Source of the DNA: Triatoma infestans
Taxonomy: Eukaryota; Arthropoda; Insecta; Hemiptera; Reduviidae
Assembly: GCA_011037195.1 (NCBI GenBank)
Contig: JAAEAF010000407.1
Coordinates: 98,154 to 162,153 of the forward strand
Reading direction: 5' to 3'
DNA length: 64,000 bases
Under the pieces are notes generated by a model that did not search any database, was not told the DNA's origin, and worked only from the letters and a program-made list of their open reading frames with translations. A program made the position numbers and the translations under genes. Below are positions 33,480 to 44,513 of the stretch, one piece after another; positions within the stretch are counted from its first letter, which is position 1; each line of letters begins with the position of its first letter.

Positions 33480-33775
33480 AAATCTAACCTGGATCCGTTC
33501 CAACAACTCTGTATGTGGCAGGGCCTAAACTTCAGCCCCATAGTGGGATAACACTCAATATCAAACTATCGAGCACAAGTACACCGTCCAGTTCCAATTG
33601 TCAATTTTAGCTTGTTTTAATATATAAACCAAAATTTAATTTATAATCTTTCTGATTAACATAATTATATAACTGTACCTATACTTCCTAGTAAGGTCAA
33701 CCCTTGCTATGAGATTGTATATCTATAAGCAATAAAATTTCATTTCATTCATTTCATATAACCAAAATTTGAGGA
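33480..33775 (+). mobile_element. Possible LINE 3' UTR with (ATTTC)n tail
   Basis: TAGTAAGGTCAACCCTTGC ... GCAATAAAATTTCATTTC ends in an ATTTC-type repeat, as at the 3' ends of several LINEs; AATAAA precedes the tail. The upstream part (33480-33600) is GC-richer but gives no convincing protein. Confidence 0.35.
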
Positions 33776-33930
33776 ACTTCATATAACCAATAGCCAAGGA
33801 ACTTTTTATAACAAAATGCTTAACAGAATTAACAAATTTATTTTACACGATTGCCTGCCCAAATAATCTTAGTTCTCAAGCCGGAAACTTAAATGTTTTT
33901 CAGAAAGATAATCTTAGTTTTTTTTTGTTT
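33776..33930. other. Spacer with short direct repeats
   Basis: TTCATATAACCAA occurs twice (33763-33775 and 33778-33790). Confidence 0.45.
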
Positions 33931-33934
33931 TTTT

Positions 33935-34165
33935 ATAAAGGAGTTCCTCAATGCTATCCCGGATATCCTCTTTTCTCAGTCCGCTAACATGGAGGCTTTC
34001 TCAGAGCCATCTATCCACATTTCCCTGGGTCTGCCTGCCTCTTCTCCTTCTTTCCTCGGCTTCCCTAATCTAGGATCTCTTTAGCCATTCTTGCATTCTT
34101 TTTACATGGCCGTACCATCCAAGTCTCTTTTCCTCCACCTTCTCTGCAGTAAATTTTTTGAAACG
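33935..34165 (-). pseudogene. LINE reverse-transcriptase C-terminal fragment
   Basis: Minus-strand translation gives VEEKRLGWYGHVKRMQE, then after a one-base shift KPRKEGEEAGRPREMWIDG. The spacing of GHVKRM and GRPREMW is the usual C-terminal signature of one large LINE group (compare WLGHLHRMEE...GRPRMKWLRD at 44159-44485). Stops and frame changes show decay. No RNase H is attached. Confidence 0.75.
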
Positions 34166-34604
34166 TTCATTTTGTTTCATTGAATCTTAGTTTCTTTTGT
34201 AATTTAACATGCGTATTCTCTTCTAAGTGAAAAAAATCTTTAATATTTTTTAATTTGCCTGACTTTTTAAAGGAATTATTATAACAGTTTTATATTGATT
34301 TATTTTTAGCCCTTTAAGGACCATAAGGTTTTCAGCTAATGATAAGAGTTCACTTGCACATATATGATCCAGGACATTACAAATATGGAATCTAAATAAT
34401 TTTTCCGATCATATCTTAAGTTGTTAAGCTAATATAAGCTGGGACATATTTGTCCCTATGGACCATAAGGGAATGTTAACAAACAAAAAAATATTTGAAA
34501 TGCTCACATTTTATTATTAAAAGATACATAAAAATAGACAAATGTTGTTATTCTAATTAATAGGTTTTCACTTCTTTAAATGATACTCAGCAAAACAATT
34601 ACGC

Positions 34605-35362
34605 TTATTTGTGTAACACAAGTGTACCTTGCTGAAGAACAGGAGAATTAAAAAAATTATCAAAAAATAATTCCATTTCTAGTCCTTGGAGGGAGTCACT
34701 AAGCTGTAGTACTATACTTATCTCCAAGTCCTTTCTCTTTATGTTTTTTCTTCCCAGTATATAGATCACACTGGTATAGATAGCCAGTTTCCGAGTCACA
34801 GCGGCACCATAGTTTGAATCCCCATTTCATAGGTTTATTTTTAATATATTGTTTCATGGCAGAGTGACCTTTGAATTTAATCATATGCTCATCCATTGAC
34901 TGATATCTAGATGGTTCCCGGGCGCGCTGGAAATACTTGTTTAGGTGTTCTATTAGAGGACGTACTTTGTAGGCCCGATCATACTCGCTTGCTGTTCGAG
35001 GTAATGCTTTTTTTATTATCACATAAGTGAATTGCGGACCTAATTTGTTCAAACCTAGTCCTGGGCATGACTGATGCTATAAATGGCATTGGAGATCAGG
35101 GAGAGTTGACCAATAATTTCGAATAGAGGGAAGCACATGATATTCCATCACGAAGTTCATGCCAAGAAAAGCTTTCATTTCGAGTACATTAGTCTCAAAG
35201 GGATTCCTTTTTGTTCCATATATAAATTGCTTTGTGTCACAATAAGTTTAATTCGCCACAAGTTTTTTCAAGTACCTCAATAGGATCTGGATTATTCTCA
35301 GAAATTAATTTTATCATACTGAACCCATTGAAAGGGCTCGCAGTTAGTTTCAGGGCTCGCAG
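34605..35362 (-). pseudogene. piggyBac transposase DDE core, frameshifted
   Basis: Minus strand. First FETNVLEMKAFLGMNF and RNYWSTLPDL (about 35200-35105), then after a break an open stretch 35052-34699 with YKVRPLIEHLNKYF, MDEHMIKFKGHSAMKQYI and KPMKWGFKLWCRCDSETGY, the characteristic piggyBac block carrying the first catalytic Asp (in MDEH). After another frame change, LQGLEMELFFDNFF contains the second Asp. The segment with the third Asp and the Cys-rich tail is absent. Non-functional. Confidence 0.85.
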
Positions 35363-35674
35363 TTAGTTTCGAAATATAATATTTATTCCAGTCAAAGCCT
35401 TTTTCAAAATTTTTTCAGAGACGTCTGCTTTATCATGTACTAAATTTAAAATTTTATTCTGTATCTTAACATTTTTTGAATCTTCCGTAAGTTCAGCGTG
35501 AGGTGGATCTTCTATAAAAACTTTTCCCCTCACATTCTCAGCATCTACCTCCAGAAATGTTTGGTCTTCTTCGTCCAAACGCAAATCATCTTCATCTCCA
35601 CTCTCCTTCGCGAATAATAATTGGACAATTTCTTCATCCTCCATTTCAAAAATTCTATACTTCTTCTCTGCCAT
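35363..35674 (-). pseudogene. piggyBac transposase N-terminal acidic segment
   Basis: Minus-strand frame of 103 codons starting MAEKKYRIFEMEDEEIVQLL, rich in Asp and Glu (SGDEDDLRLDEEDQTF), as is common at the N-terminus of piggyBac-derived proteins. It ends near a small direct duplication (GGGCTCGCAGTTAGTTTC twice, 35335-35370) that lies at the break with the next segment. An ATG with no in-frame upstream sequence makes this the likely original start. Confidence 0.65.
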
Positions 35675-35961
35675 TTTTTTATTTTATAAAAACACAACTG
35701 CACCATTATTATCATTATTATTTTATTCCCCATTGAAAATTTTTTTTTTTGTTGTATTCAGAATGTTTAGGTGACTATTCACTAAAACATGGCACACGGA
35801 CACTGCACTATTAGAAATTTGAAAGTAAACTACGAGAAAATGTGTTCATTGTCTAAAACCGGCAGGTTGAGACCGAATAGAAATGTCCTTGCAGGTTCGT
35901 TCGCAGTTAGAGCCTAGAACTGAAATTGCTCCCTTACCGTCCATAGGGACGTAAATGTCCC

Positions 35962-36299
35962 ATCACACTTATTCACTTATTGCACCTACATTTTTTGACA
36001 AATTTGCTGAAAAAATCACTAGAACTTTTGTCTGATTCTTATTTTAAATAAAAAAAAGAATGGTTACGAAAAAATTAATCTATTCTTTCTAAAAAAGTAT
36101 TTTGTTAACATCCAGTTTTCATTCTTCATAATTTGTTTTCATTCTTTTTTTACTATAATACACGTGATACACATACTTCTATGACCATATTACTTCCCAC
36201 ATATGATTGTAATGGATGCCAGAAATTATAAATATATTATAAATATGATTTGAAGAAAATTATGATTTGAGAGATAAATGCAAGTTTGTTAGAAAAAAA
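35962..36299. other. AT-rich DNA, nothing recognised
   Basis: No feature seen. Confidence 0.5.
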
Positions 36300-36782
36300 G
36301 GTAAAACCCACGTAGGAGCCCACCGTTACAGAAGAGTTTATAGAACTTAGTCACCTTTGTCTTTTTGCCCCTTCTCACAGGGGAGGATTTCAACTACCGA
36401 GAGAAGGCATTCTTTCAAGAGAGTCTAAATTCTGCACTCAACCAGACAAGTCTGAATTAGACATTGAACCAAAACATTTGTATCAGAAATCGCTCTCTTA
36501 AATTCAGTGCCAGTTTAATTGTTAACATTTGAGTTTCAAACAATCTAGCTACTAGTTATTTGTTTCCTTGCATTTATAAGTTAATTCAAGATTCAAAATT
36601 AATAATTATCTTGAATATTTACTAATTTTATATATAGTTAAATTATTTATTTAAAAGTGGTTCTTATTCGCCATTTCTAATACTTCTATCTCTATCTCAA
36701 GCATACACACAAGCCCTTTACAAAACCGCTCACGCCAATAGCTACTACACAAACAATACGCCATCACAGCAAACACATTTCA
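36300..36782 (+). mobile_element. LTR-A remnant, 5' part eroded
   Basis: GAGAAGGCATTCTTTCAAGA, AGAAATCGCTCTCTTAAATTC with AGTGCCAG, ACACAAGCCCTTTACAAAACC and the end AAACACATTTCA (36782) match the family. The TGTAGTGG start was not found, so the left boundary is approximate. Confidence 0.65.
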
Positions 36783-36930
36783 TAATCAACTTGTTGGTGC
36801 ATAATAAAAACATTAAGTTGATGTCAACTCTCTCCAATGTCTTACTCTGTCTGACACTGGATGAGAATCCGAAACCGATCAGAATCAGAAAAAAAAATGA
36901 AGCATGCTATGACGGATAAAATAATAATAG
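36783..36930 (+). pseudogene. Hammerhead-foldback relic
   Basis: CTGACACTGG, ATGAGAATCC and GAAACCGATC run consecutively (36851-36880), followed by AAATGAAGCATGCTATGACGG. It aligns with the 22094-22123 core: stem II is now GGAT/ATCC (still paired), GAAAC-CG-(A)TC is kept, but the CUGANGA box reads CTGACAC. Probably inactive. Confidence 0.55.
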
Positions 36931-37309
36931 CTTTATTTATCCATTTATAAACAATCTAAAGCAGTAAGAAAACTCACCATTGCGGAAGATGGTTTGATGG
37001 TGGTGTGAATATAATGAAATGGAAACGTTGACGTCAACCAATCCCTTTACCCCAGCACAATAGATGGTACTCCTTCCCCATCTGAAACTAAAATAAAATG
37101 AAATCAATTAATATGAAATAAAAATCACACACTATAATGTTTCTTTTTAAATTTTCTCTCAATACATATATTAATCATTATAAAATGGAATATCTTATAA
37201 TGAATGAACTGGTTCACAAAGATAACGAAATAACTGAGTCTCAACATCGTATTTATTAACAGATTATAGAAAAATGAAAGTATACTTTGATCTTGTGATC
37301 TTGTCAAAT
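36931..37309. other. AT-rich DNA, nothing recognised
   Basis: No feature seen. Confidence 0.5.
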
Positions 37310-37735
37310 TGAGTTTTCACCGGAAACATACATAGTTTGAGAAATCGTAGGAAGCTCAAACTAGATATTCCATTTAGATACTAACTACCATCGCATCAGA
37401 TACAAAGATTTCGGCCAAAATCCATCAACCGGAATTGTAACTTTACTGGATTTTTGTTTTGTTTTGAGTTTTTCGCGATTTTCCCGTTAACAACTCTAAC
37501 ACTTTTGCTTCAAACTTCATATAGTCATTACTCACATATTCATACACATAAATAACTAAGCACATTTATTCTAAACAGTAAATTATCCAATACAGACTTT
37601 TAAATACTGAATTTTGTCCATACTATTGTTTTTTATAAGTAGGAATAATTAAAATACACGAAAAGACTTTAGATCTTTTCACGGAAAGTCTAACAATCAC
37701 CACTTCCTCTGTAACAACGTTTAAGTGAATTTTCT
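37310..37735 (-). repeat. Decayed HINE-like fragment
   Basis: GAGTTTTCACCGGAAACATAC, CAAACTAGATATTCCATTTAG and TTTTTCGCGATTTTCCCG are in minus-strand family order. Confidence 0.6.
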
Positions 37736-37737
<2 letters not shown>

Positions 37738-37772
<35 letters not shown>

Positions 37773-38155
37773 TTCAGATAAAAGTTGTAGCATCTTTTTA
37801 TGTTTAGTTAATATATATTACCAAGTCAAAAGTAAATTGTTGGAACTTTTATTCGAAAAAAAAATTGCAAAAAAATTTAGTAAAAATGGTACAACAAATT
37901 TTTTACTGTCGCCCCCCCCCCCCAATACCTAAACGAAATACTAACAGTTTCAGCTCACTGATACTTTCGTTTTTGAGTTATGCTGACTATACGCACGCGC
38001 ACACATACACACAAATACAGACACACACCAAATTGAAAAAAAAACACTCATCTTCGGAATCCGGGGAACTCAAAACACAGTATTTCCGGTGAAAACTCAA
38101 TTCCGAAAATTCGATCCGAACGCACTACTTCCTTCTATAGGAAGCAAGAGCAACA
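37738..38155 (+). repeat. A-run followed by decayed HINE-like 3' part
   Basis: About 33 A's (37738-37770), then AGATAAAAGTTGTAGCATC, a C-run, (CA)n at 37992-38030, TTTCCGGTGAAAACTC and an eroded hairpin end CTTCTATAGGAAGCAAGAG. Confidence 0.6.
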
Positions 38156-38405
38156 AAAAAAAAAATTGCGTAACTGTTATGCATTTTTGTTTATGTTTCA
38201 TCTTCTCCTTGGCTTCCTGCTGTGCAGATTAGCCAGATTCTCTGTCCAGGTTTCTTGCGGCTTTTATCGGCGTTTTAGCTGCGGATGGTGGTGGTAAGGT
38301 GTTTGTTGTTGATGGTAACTATACATTGTTCTACTTATACTATACTTGCTTTTTTAATTTGTTTTTGTTTATAGATAGCATTTTCTAAATTTTCTATTAT
38401 AGTTC
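38156..38405. other. Unclassified, slightly GC-richer
   Basis: Contains GGTTTCTTGCGGCTTTTATC and GCGGATGGTGGTGGTAAGG; no homology in the window and no credible frame. Confidence 0.35.
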
Positions 38406-39150
38406 ACTATGCCCGCAAGGGGTATCTGTTGCATGCAGTTACTTGGGGAAAAGCGACCCTACGGGGTTATCAAAGCTCAGTACTCTATGCATGCACTTCG
38501 TAAGAACAGTACTCTAGACAATTAAACTACCTTGCACTTTACCCTTTACAGACAAGGACAAATACATTACACCAATTAGGGTCTCTCTGTCCCTAGTTAA
38601 TTGGCGGAAGCCAACGAAGAAGGAAGGTATTTAGCTTAGTGGTAGCGCGCTGGACTAGCAACGCGGAAGTATCTGGGTTTGAATGCTGTATAATTGGGTT
38701 GTTGAAGGAGAGAAATAGTCTGGTTTAAATGAATTCAAAGAATACGGTTAGCACTATATAATATGATAAACGACACAGACTGCCTAGACTTTACACTTGA
38801 AATGATAAGAGTATGGTAGAGTGAAAAAGGGTAATGACACGTAGCAATGAATTCAGTAGTATGAACTGTTCTCCTATCTGTTTTTCGTCGTTGTATTTAT
38901 GTGGTTTCTTCCACTCCAGTCCGAGAGAGTGGTCCTGTCATTTTGTCCTCTGCCTCTCTGATGAATACTCTGTTTGGATACTATTACACTGCCCTTAGAT
39001 TTTATCTTCCTATGAACTTCTAAGCTCACTGTCCGATGATGGGCAGTGTTGCCTGTAACTAGCGAACCACTGCTCGGAGGCCGGCAGTGCACTGAGTTGG
39101 TTCCGGGGGGGGGGCACAATAGATCTTTCAGGTTGCAGTACAATAATCCC
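38406..39150 (+). mobile_element. SINE-2, copy 1, split by an inverted LTR-B
   Basis: Leader 38406-38625 (GCCCGCAAGGGGTATCTG ... CCCTAGTTAATTGGCGG), tRNA-like part 38626-38688 (TTAGCTTAGTGGTAGCGCGC; B-box GGTTTGAATGC), then the LTR, then central domain and tail 38989-39150 (GCCCTTAGATTTTATC ... GGGGGGGGGCACAATAG ... AATAATCCCC). Rejoining the two parts gives the same order as the uninterrupted copies at 45413-45846 and 56400-56809. Confidence 0.78.
38689..38988 (-). mobile_element. LTR-B, copy 3, minus strand, inside a SINE
   Basis: About 300 bp, TATAATTGGGTTGTTGAAGG to GGATACTATTACA; the reverse complement aligns through its length with 28460-28767, including GACAGGACCACTCT and AGTGTAAAGTC. 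Only CTG is clearly shared by both edges, so the exact target duplication is uncertain. Confidence 0.75.
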
Positions 39151-40320
39151 CTAATAACTAAATCTATGGTTCACTAATTTTGAGAAAACTGTTATATGTG
39201 TTTTCCCTTGCTCAAAAAAAAAAAGAAAAAGAAAAGAGTCATTCAGCGTAATAACAGATGAAACTGGCCTACGATGAAGGAAAAATAATAAACAAAATAT
39301 TGAAGGCTGGGAATAAATTTTTATTATCTCCTGATCTTCTAAATGAGGGAAGCATTTCACAAGCCCAGTATAATCTCGACTTATTATTAGTATTAAGTAT
39401 TTGTAAAGTGCATCGCTGTCAAGGACATTAGCATCCGCTCTACTGTGTACTATGTGTTATGAAATCCTCCACATGACTTATGAGAAGAATTGAGAGATGA
39501 AGGCACTACAGTGGTGGTGCCTTATTGAAAGGTTATTGCTTTATACTTCAACGCAAAGTATTTTTATTACTGATATTAGTAATATGTTACTACCAATATA
39601 CCACTATTATAACATGTTTTATACAATCAAAATTATTATTTAATTTATCGTGAATCTTATAGATTTTTTTTTTTATTATTAATTTTCATTTTTGCATTTA
39701 TTCGTATCGTATCAGATTTCAATATTAGTTTTGATTTAAAATAAATTTGAAACTGCCAGTTTTAAATTTATTTCCTAAAATATTTTCACTGCTTTAAGTA
39801 TGGCAATCGTGACAAAAATATTCTTATTTTCAACGGAAATATAGATAAATGTTTTGAGGTCACCTGATTACGAAAAAAAAAAGTGATGGTTAGAAATTGG
39901 TCTGTAGGTGTGTATGTTTAAGTGTTTGGTTAGCGTAATTTAAAAACGGAAACTTGAGAAGGCTAAAATTATAATAATCTAAATTAAAAAGCTAAAAATA
40001 AATAATAATATTTCGTTTAGATGATAACAGTGGAGTTGATAACAAATATTGAAACCAATAATTATTTATATTTTGTAAAAAAAATTATCACGGCTTAGAT
40101 TTTTATTTTTCGTCTTGTGAAATAATTTTTTTCATTTATTTTACGTTTATTTTATAGTCAAACTATCAAAAATCATAACATGAGGTTATTTTTGAGATAA
40201 AATAAATCTATCATAAATAACTAAAAAAAAAAAACAAAACGAGCGGAAAATTTTTCTCCCAGAAATAAAACTTAATTTCATTTGTTGACAAAGAAATGAA
40301 ATAATTGACTGTCGAAGTGA
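39151..40320. other. AT-rich DNA, nothing firm
   Basis: 39830-40060 vaguely follows HINE-like order (ATAGATAAATGTTTTGAGGTC, GGTCTGTAGGTGTGTATG) but is too worn to claim. Confidence 0.4.
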
Positions 40321-40324
40321 CATA

Positions 40325-40460
40325 TATTACAACAAAAATGACACTATTATATGAAGCGAATCACCCAAAATCAAAATCCCTCTAAATTAATTCATGTTTC
40401 TCGGGAAAATGTTTTAAGCAAAAGTGATAGGTCAATCAATATATGTGTAGTTAGTATACC
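40325..40460 (+). repeat. HINE-related fragment, inverted match of 6181-6335
   Basis: GAAGCGAATCACCCAAAATC, AAGCAAAAGTGATAGGTC and GTGTAGTTAGTATACC are the reverse complement of the 6181-6335 fragment. The fragment is cut on the right by SINE-3. Confidence 0.65.
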
Positions 40461-40670
40461 AAGGGGCGGGTGTTGGTGTAGTGGTTATGAGCATGGACTT
40501 GTAAGTGGGAGGACCCCTGTTCGAATCCAGCGTTTATAACTGCTAAATTTTATATTTGTTTAAAATTGTTAATAGTAAAGTAGGTGCTTCCGCCCCTGTC
40601 CCCACGACACCTAATTTGGTAGTTGGACGTTAAGCCCGCCTGAAAAAATAGGCATTACTTTACTTAAGAT
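40461..40670 (+). mobile_element. SINE-3 related element, copy 2
   Basis: GGGCGGGTGTTGGTGTAGTGG contains the A-box; TGTTCGAATCC (40519-40529) is the B-box. The body TAGTAAAGTAGGTGCTTCC ... GGACGTTAAGCCCGCCTG ends with a TTACT-type tail (ATTACTTTACTTA). The tRNA part is similar to that at 9664-9920, but the body differs, so it is a second subfamily or another family using the same tRNA. Confidence 0.68.
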
Positions 40671-41780
40671 ATAACAGCAATTTACATGCTGATTCAAATG
40701 AGATATCCATGCTGAGACTTCTCAGTTGATACGTTTTTACGAGCTAATATTGTTGTCGGAATTTTCTCGTAGCTAGGAAAATCTCGTAGCTTATTTTTCT
40801 TTGAAGAGTTGAAAAAAGAGTGAGAGAGGAGAAAAAAGAGAATTGAAAAATTTAGATGGACAAATACAAGTATCTGCAACAAATATTTATATTTTTAAAT
40901 TTTTTTTCTGAACATTAAAAAGAAAACATTCTGTTTTTTTTTTTTTTTTTTTTTTTTTTAATGGATAAATTCAAATTAAAAGTTTTTGAGGAATTAACAA
41001 AATCAAATTGCTATGTTTTCTTTTGTCCATGGGGAAAACAAAATAAACAACATCCTTTTGTTTCACTAAAAATTAATTACCTATTATTGGAAAATACATA
41101 ATTAAATTAACTAAAACTAAATCAAATAAACTAAAGAAGAGTTTAATTTCAGAACATTAACCTGCTCTAAATATAATACGATAGCCTGTACCCGAGGTCA
41201 TTCAATTTGAATTTTATTGAATAATCACGTATTACTATCCAATAATAAAACATACCGATTACCAGGTACAATTTTTTATATTTTGGGAGAAATAACAAAA
41301 AAAATCACAGAAGTAATTCTTATTTATGAGTAAAACACAAATCCCTCAAAGGGGTAATAATTAATTTTTATGGAAATAAGAAAAAAAATGTTAAATATTA
41401 ATTTTTACTTTTATATAAAAATCATATCGAAATTTTAAATTTATCGATTAAAAATAAATTTCATTTATCAACTAAAAAAGTACCAAAATTTGTTGCGAAA
41501 TTTATCTTAAAATCACTTAGTAGTTAAAGTGAGCTTACTAATGCGAATTAATTTTTAATTTTAGAAATACGATTTTGAAACTTGATTTTTAATTTTGAAA
41601 CTCGTAACTCTTATATTCATTCAATCCCTGGTTGATATTATCAAAAAAATCGGTCGACCGAAAATATTACTTTACAGATTGGATATCTCTGCGATTTAAT
41701 CAAAAACTAAAAAATTGAGAAATGATTTTTCTCTAAGTTTGGTATATCAACTAAACATATAAAGAAAAATTCAATTTTAC
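40671..41780. repeat. AT-rich DNA with a long T-run
   Basis: A T-run of about 27 at 40935-40961; otherwise no recognised features. Confidence 0.45.
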
Positions 41781-41784
41781 TATG

Positions 41785-41893
41785 CTGGTATCAGGAACTG
41801 GAAGGCTGCTCCAATGAATCGGAACAACTGGAGGAAAGAGCATCGAGGAGAGCTAAGGCTCACTAGTGTAGCGCCAGTCATGATGATGATACT
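41785..41893 (+). mobile_element. LINE 3' terminus with (ATG)n tail
   Basis: Translation gives NWKAAPMNRNNWRK and, after a frame change, EERASRRAKAH followed by a stop, resembling the very end of the LINE RT C-terminus (compare ARDRDRWKAVVAEARVLHG near 44447). It ends CAGTCATGATGATGATAC. About 110 bp, strongly 5' truncated. Confidence 0.55.
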
Positions 41894-41894
41894 A

Positions 41895-42108
41895 CTCCAT
41901 CATATGTTAAGAATTTAAGTGTTGCCAAGATTTCTGTCGAAAGTGCAATTTTGTGCGATTTTTTTGCCTTAGATTATAATATTTCGGATACTTATATTTC
42001 AGATATATATGGCTAAAACTCATATAAATAAATAAAGAAATCAGAACTATGTGAAGTGCTGTAAGAGAAAGTTGTGTGCGGGTTTCACACCAGATTTTTC
42101 TCTTTCTC
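41895..42108 (-). repeat. HINE-like 5' end remnant
   Basis: The right edge GTAAGAGAAAGTTGTGTGCGG and GTTTCACACCAGA is the minus-strand 5' terminus; the rest is short and diverged. Confidence 0.55.
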
Positions 42109-43675
42109 TTCATTTAACAGAGATGAAAATCATCGGAAGATTATATTCTAAATTCAGTCAATGGTTCGGAAATAGATATTGCCCAGGAAATACTAATGAG
42201 ATTGGTTAAGGAAAGAAAAATTTAGAGGAAGTTCAAACAGTTGGTGTTTAAACAGATCAATTTAAGTGGTTTTTTCATCTCTTACAAAAAGATAGTCCGC
42301 GACTGGTAAAGTAAATAGTAAAATATGTCCACCATTAACATTACGTATTGTTTTTTAAATAATACTAAGTATGTATGTAGTAAGTAAGATGATTTTTATC
42401 AATAAAAAAAATACTATAAAAATATAAAGAAGCAATATTAAATACGTAAATGTAATTCTGACAATAAAAAATAATTAACATCTGTTAAGATCGTAGCATG
42501 TGTTATATTAGTTAATATGGAATTTACAGCCTTTAATTTTTTTTATTACTTCATTATATTTAAAGTTGTAACTGCATAACTAATCATCAACGACCACAGA
42601 GTGCAACGACCACAAAACTAAATTTATCACTATATATATAATTCCATCTAGTTATAAAAAAAAAAAAAAGCTATTGAACAAGTGATTGTGGGAACTAAGC
42701 TTGTTTAATGAGTCATTTGATACAAACACCATATACACACTACTTGGTTTATTAAGTGAATATACAATGTGCTACATACAATACACAATATGTGCTACAA
42801 TTGTGTTTTAGAGCTCTGATTGAATTATTAATGCCTTTTTTTTTTTATTATGTTCTTTGACAAACAGAAATAGAAATTCCTAGAATTTTTGGATTTTTAC
42901 TTTCTCTTATTCTGCAAATGAAATTATGTTGATCAGGTCAATTTTGAAACAGAGTTTTCGTATACTTTGTCCGCAAATATGAGCGAAAGGAAAATAATGT
43001 TTGATAAAAATCGGTAAAAATAATGACTAATTATTTTGAATAAAAATCAATACTACAAGCACCAAATTTAGAAATTTTTAATGCTGTTGTTGATAATGAT
43101 TTTTGTTTTTTCCACCAAAAGGAAAGTGTAATAATTATTATGCAATGTACATGTTAATCATTAACACTACAATGTATTGTATATAACAAATATTTAAAGC
43201 TGGTTCGTGCTAATGCGGAACAAAAAAAAAACAACAAAAAACAAAAATAATAATAATTACTTATTAATAATAAATACGTATTTGTTACGTTTTATATGTG
43301 TAATTTTCTAATTCGTATCTACAAAAAAATTTATTGAATATTAATAACGAATATACTTCAAATAATTTTAAGAGATGTGTTTTCGATTATTCTTATTTTG
43401 TTACTTTTTCTATGATGTTGACCTAAACGCCTTTGTGGTAGAGGTTTTAAATGTCACAGTAGTATTTTGTAACAAATCAATTAGCAATATAATGTTCTTA
43501 TACTATTTTACACATAATACTAATAATACACCTTCAACAAAATTTATTCTTTATTTAAAAATTTTATTAAATAATCTCAGGGAATTTATTAAATAATATC
43601 TGAATTTCTTTGTGGAGGACCATTAAAAGAATTATGCCAAGGAACACCGGTTGCCGACCGTTGCTCCCCCAAACA
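42109..43675. other. 1.6 kb without recognised features
   Basis: Low-complexity AT-rich DNA; a 73-codon frame at 43375-43596 is not credited. Confidence 0.5.
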
Positions 43676-43677
43676 AG

Positions 43678-43760
43678 TGAATCTACGGTAAAAATTCAAT
43701 TTCTAAAATTTGACACAATCCCCAATATTTCCTCTTATCAGAGTAAGGGAAAGAACAAAA
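43678..43760 (+). repeat. HINE-like 3' end fragment
   Basis: AAATTTGACACAATCCCC-like sequence followed by ATTTCCTCTTATCAGAGTAAGGGAAAG, the eroded 3' hairpin. Confidence 0.55.
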
Positions 43761-43863
43761 AAAAAAAATCAAAGATCTATAAAATCCAATGAAAATATAA
43801 GACTAGTTAAAAATAAATTAATAAAATACACAAAATTTTTGGGGAATATTATCAAAAATTATG

Positions 43864-44513
43864 AATTGTGAGTCAAGCAGTTCAAATACTTGGGGGCAAT
43901 TTTAACCTCTATTAATTGTGTTAGTTAAGGATATAGGTGAGAGAATCGCAGCCGGTAACAGATGTCTCTGGGCGCTGCAGCCAGTTTTTAAAAGTAAATG
44001 TTTGTCCAGAGCAGTAAAGATAAGAATCTACCTATCTACGACTATGCGGCTAATCGTAACCTATGGTTCGGAAGCATGGGTATTAACCAAAGCGGACGAA
44101 CAAAGGTTGTTGCAGGTGGGAAAGAAAAGCACTAAGAAGGATATCTGGTCCGGTAAGGATGCAGGATGGCTATAAAGTCAGGACGAACCGAGAAATAGCA
44201 GAACTGTTCGGTGAGCCAGATATAGTAACAACTATAAAGTCGGGTAGATTACGATGGCTGGGACATTTGCATAGGATGGAGGAGATGAGAGGTCCCAAGA
44301 AAGCTTTGTATGGACACCCTGGTGGGAAAAGGCCGAGGGGCAGGCCCAGAATGAAATGGTTAAGGGATGTGCAGGACGACTTGGAATCCCTTGGTCAGCA
44401 AAGATGGAGAACGTCGTCCGCAAGGGATAGAGATAGGTGGAAAGCTGTGGTGGCTGAGGCTCGGGTCCTTCATGGACCGTTATAGCCCTTGAGTAAGTAA
44501 GTAATAATTGTGA
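43864..44513 (+). mobile_element. 5'-truncated LINE with probable 8-bp target duplication
   Basis: AATTGTGA at 43864-43871 and 44506-44513 flank a GC-richer insert ending in a GTAA-type tail (GAGTAAGTAAGTAATA). The insert begins inside the RT thumb region. Confidence 0.72.
43872..44485 (+). pseudogene. LINE reverse-transcriptase C-terminal region, frameshifted
   Basis: Begins KQFKYLGAILT, then DIGERIAAGNRCLWALQPVF, KIRIYLSTTMRLIVTYGSEA and WVLTKADEQRLLQV in one frame (43918-44175), continuing in the +1 frame at 44159 with YKVRTNREIAELFGEPD, IKSGRLRWLGHLHRMEE, YGHPGGKRPRGRPRMKWLRD and DRDRWKAVVAEARVLHG, to a stop at 44483-44485. These are hallmark C-terminal blocks of LINE pol proteins without RNase H. 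The shift around 44160 and a stop at 43927-43929 disrupt it. Not a host gene, although such fragments are often annotated as one. Confidence 0.85.

Larger units (their letters stand above)
34310..35961 (-). mobile_element. piggyBac-like transposon, internally deleted
   Basis: The transposase relic lies on the minus strand between inverted repeats: 34441-34472 and 35930-35961 match as reverse complements over 32 bp with about five mismatches (core GTCCCTATGGAC). At the left, CCCTTTAAGGACCATAAGG (34310-34328) is a likely outer terminus, preceded by TTAG rather than the canonical TTAA; its right-hand partner was not found. The C-terminal third of the gene is missing between coding sequence and left repeat. 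Confidence 0.8.

Noticed and set aside
43375..43596. 73-residue coding region
   Set aside because: Phe/Asn/Leu/Ile-rich chance frame in AT-rich DNA, no motif.
43918..44485. Host gene similar to craniofacial-development or pol-like annotations
   Set aside because: All motifs are those of a LINE RT C-terminus; it is frameshifted, GC-shifted, and flanked by a likely target duplication and a GTAA-type tail.
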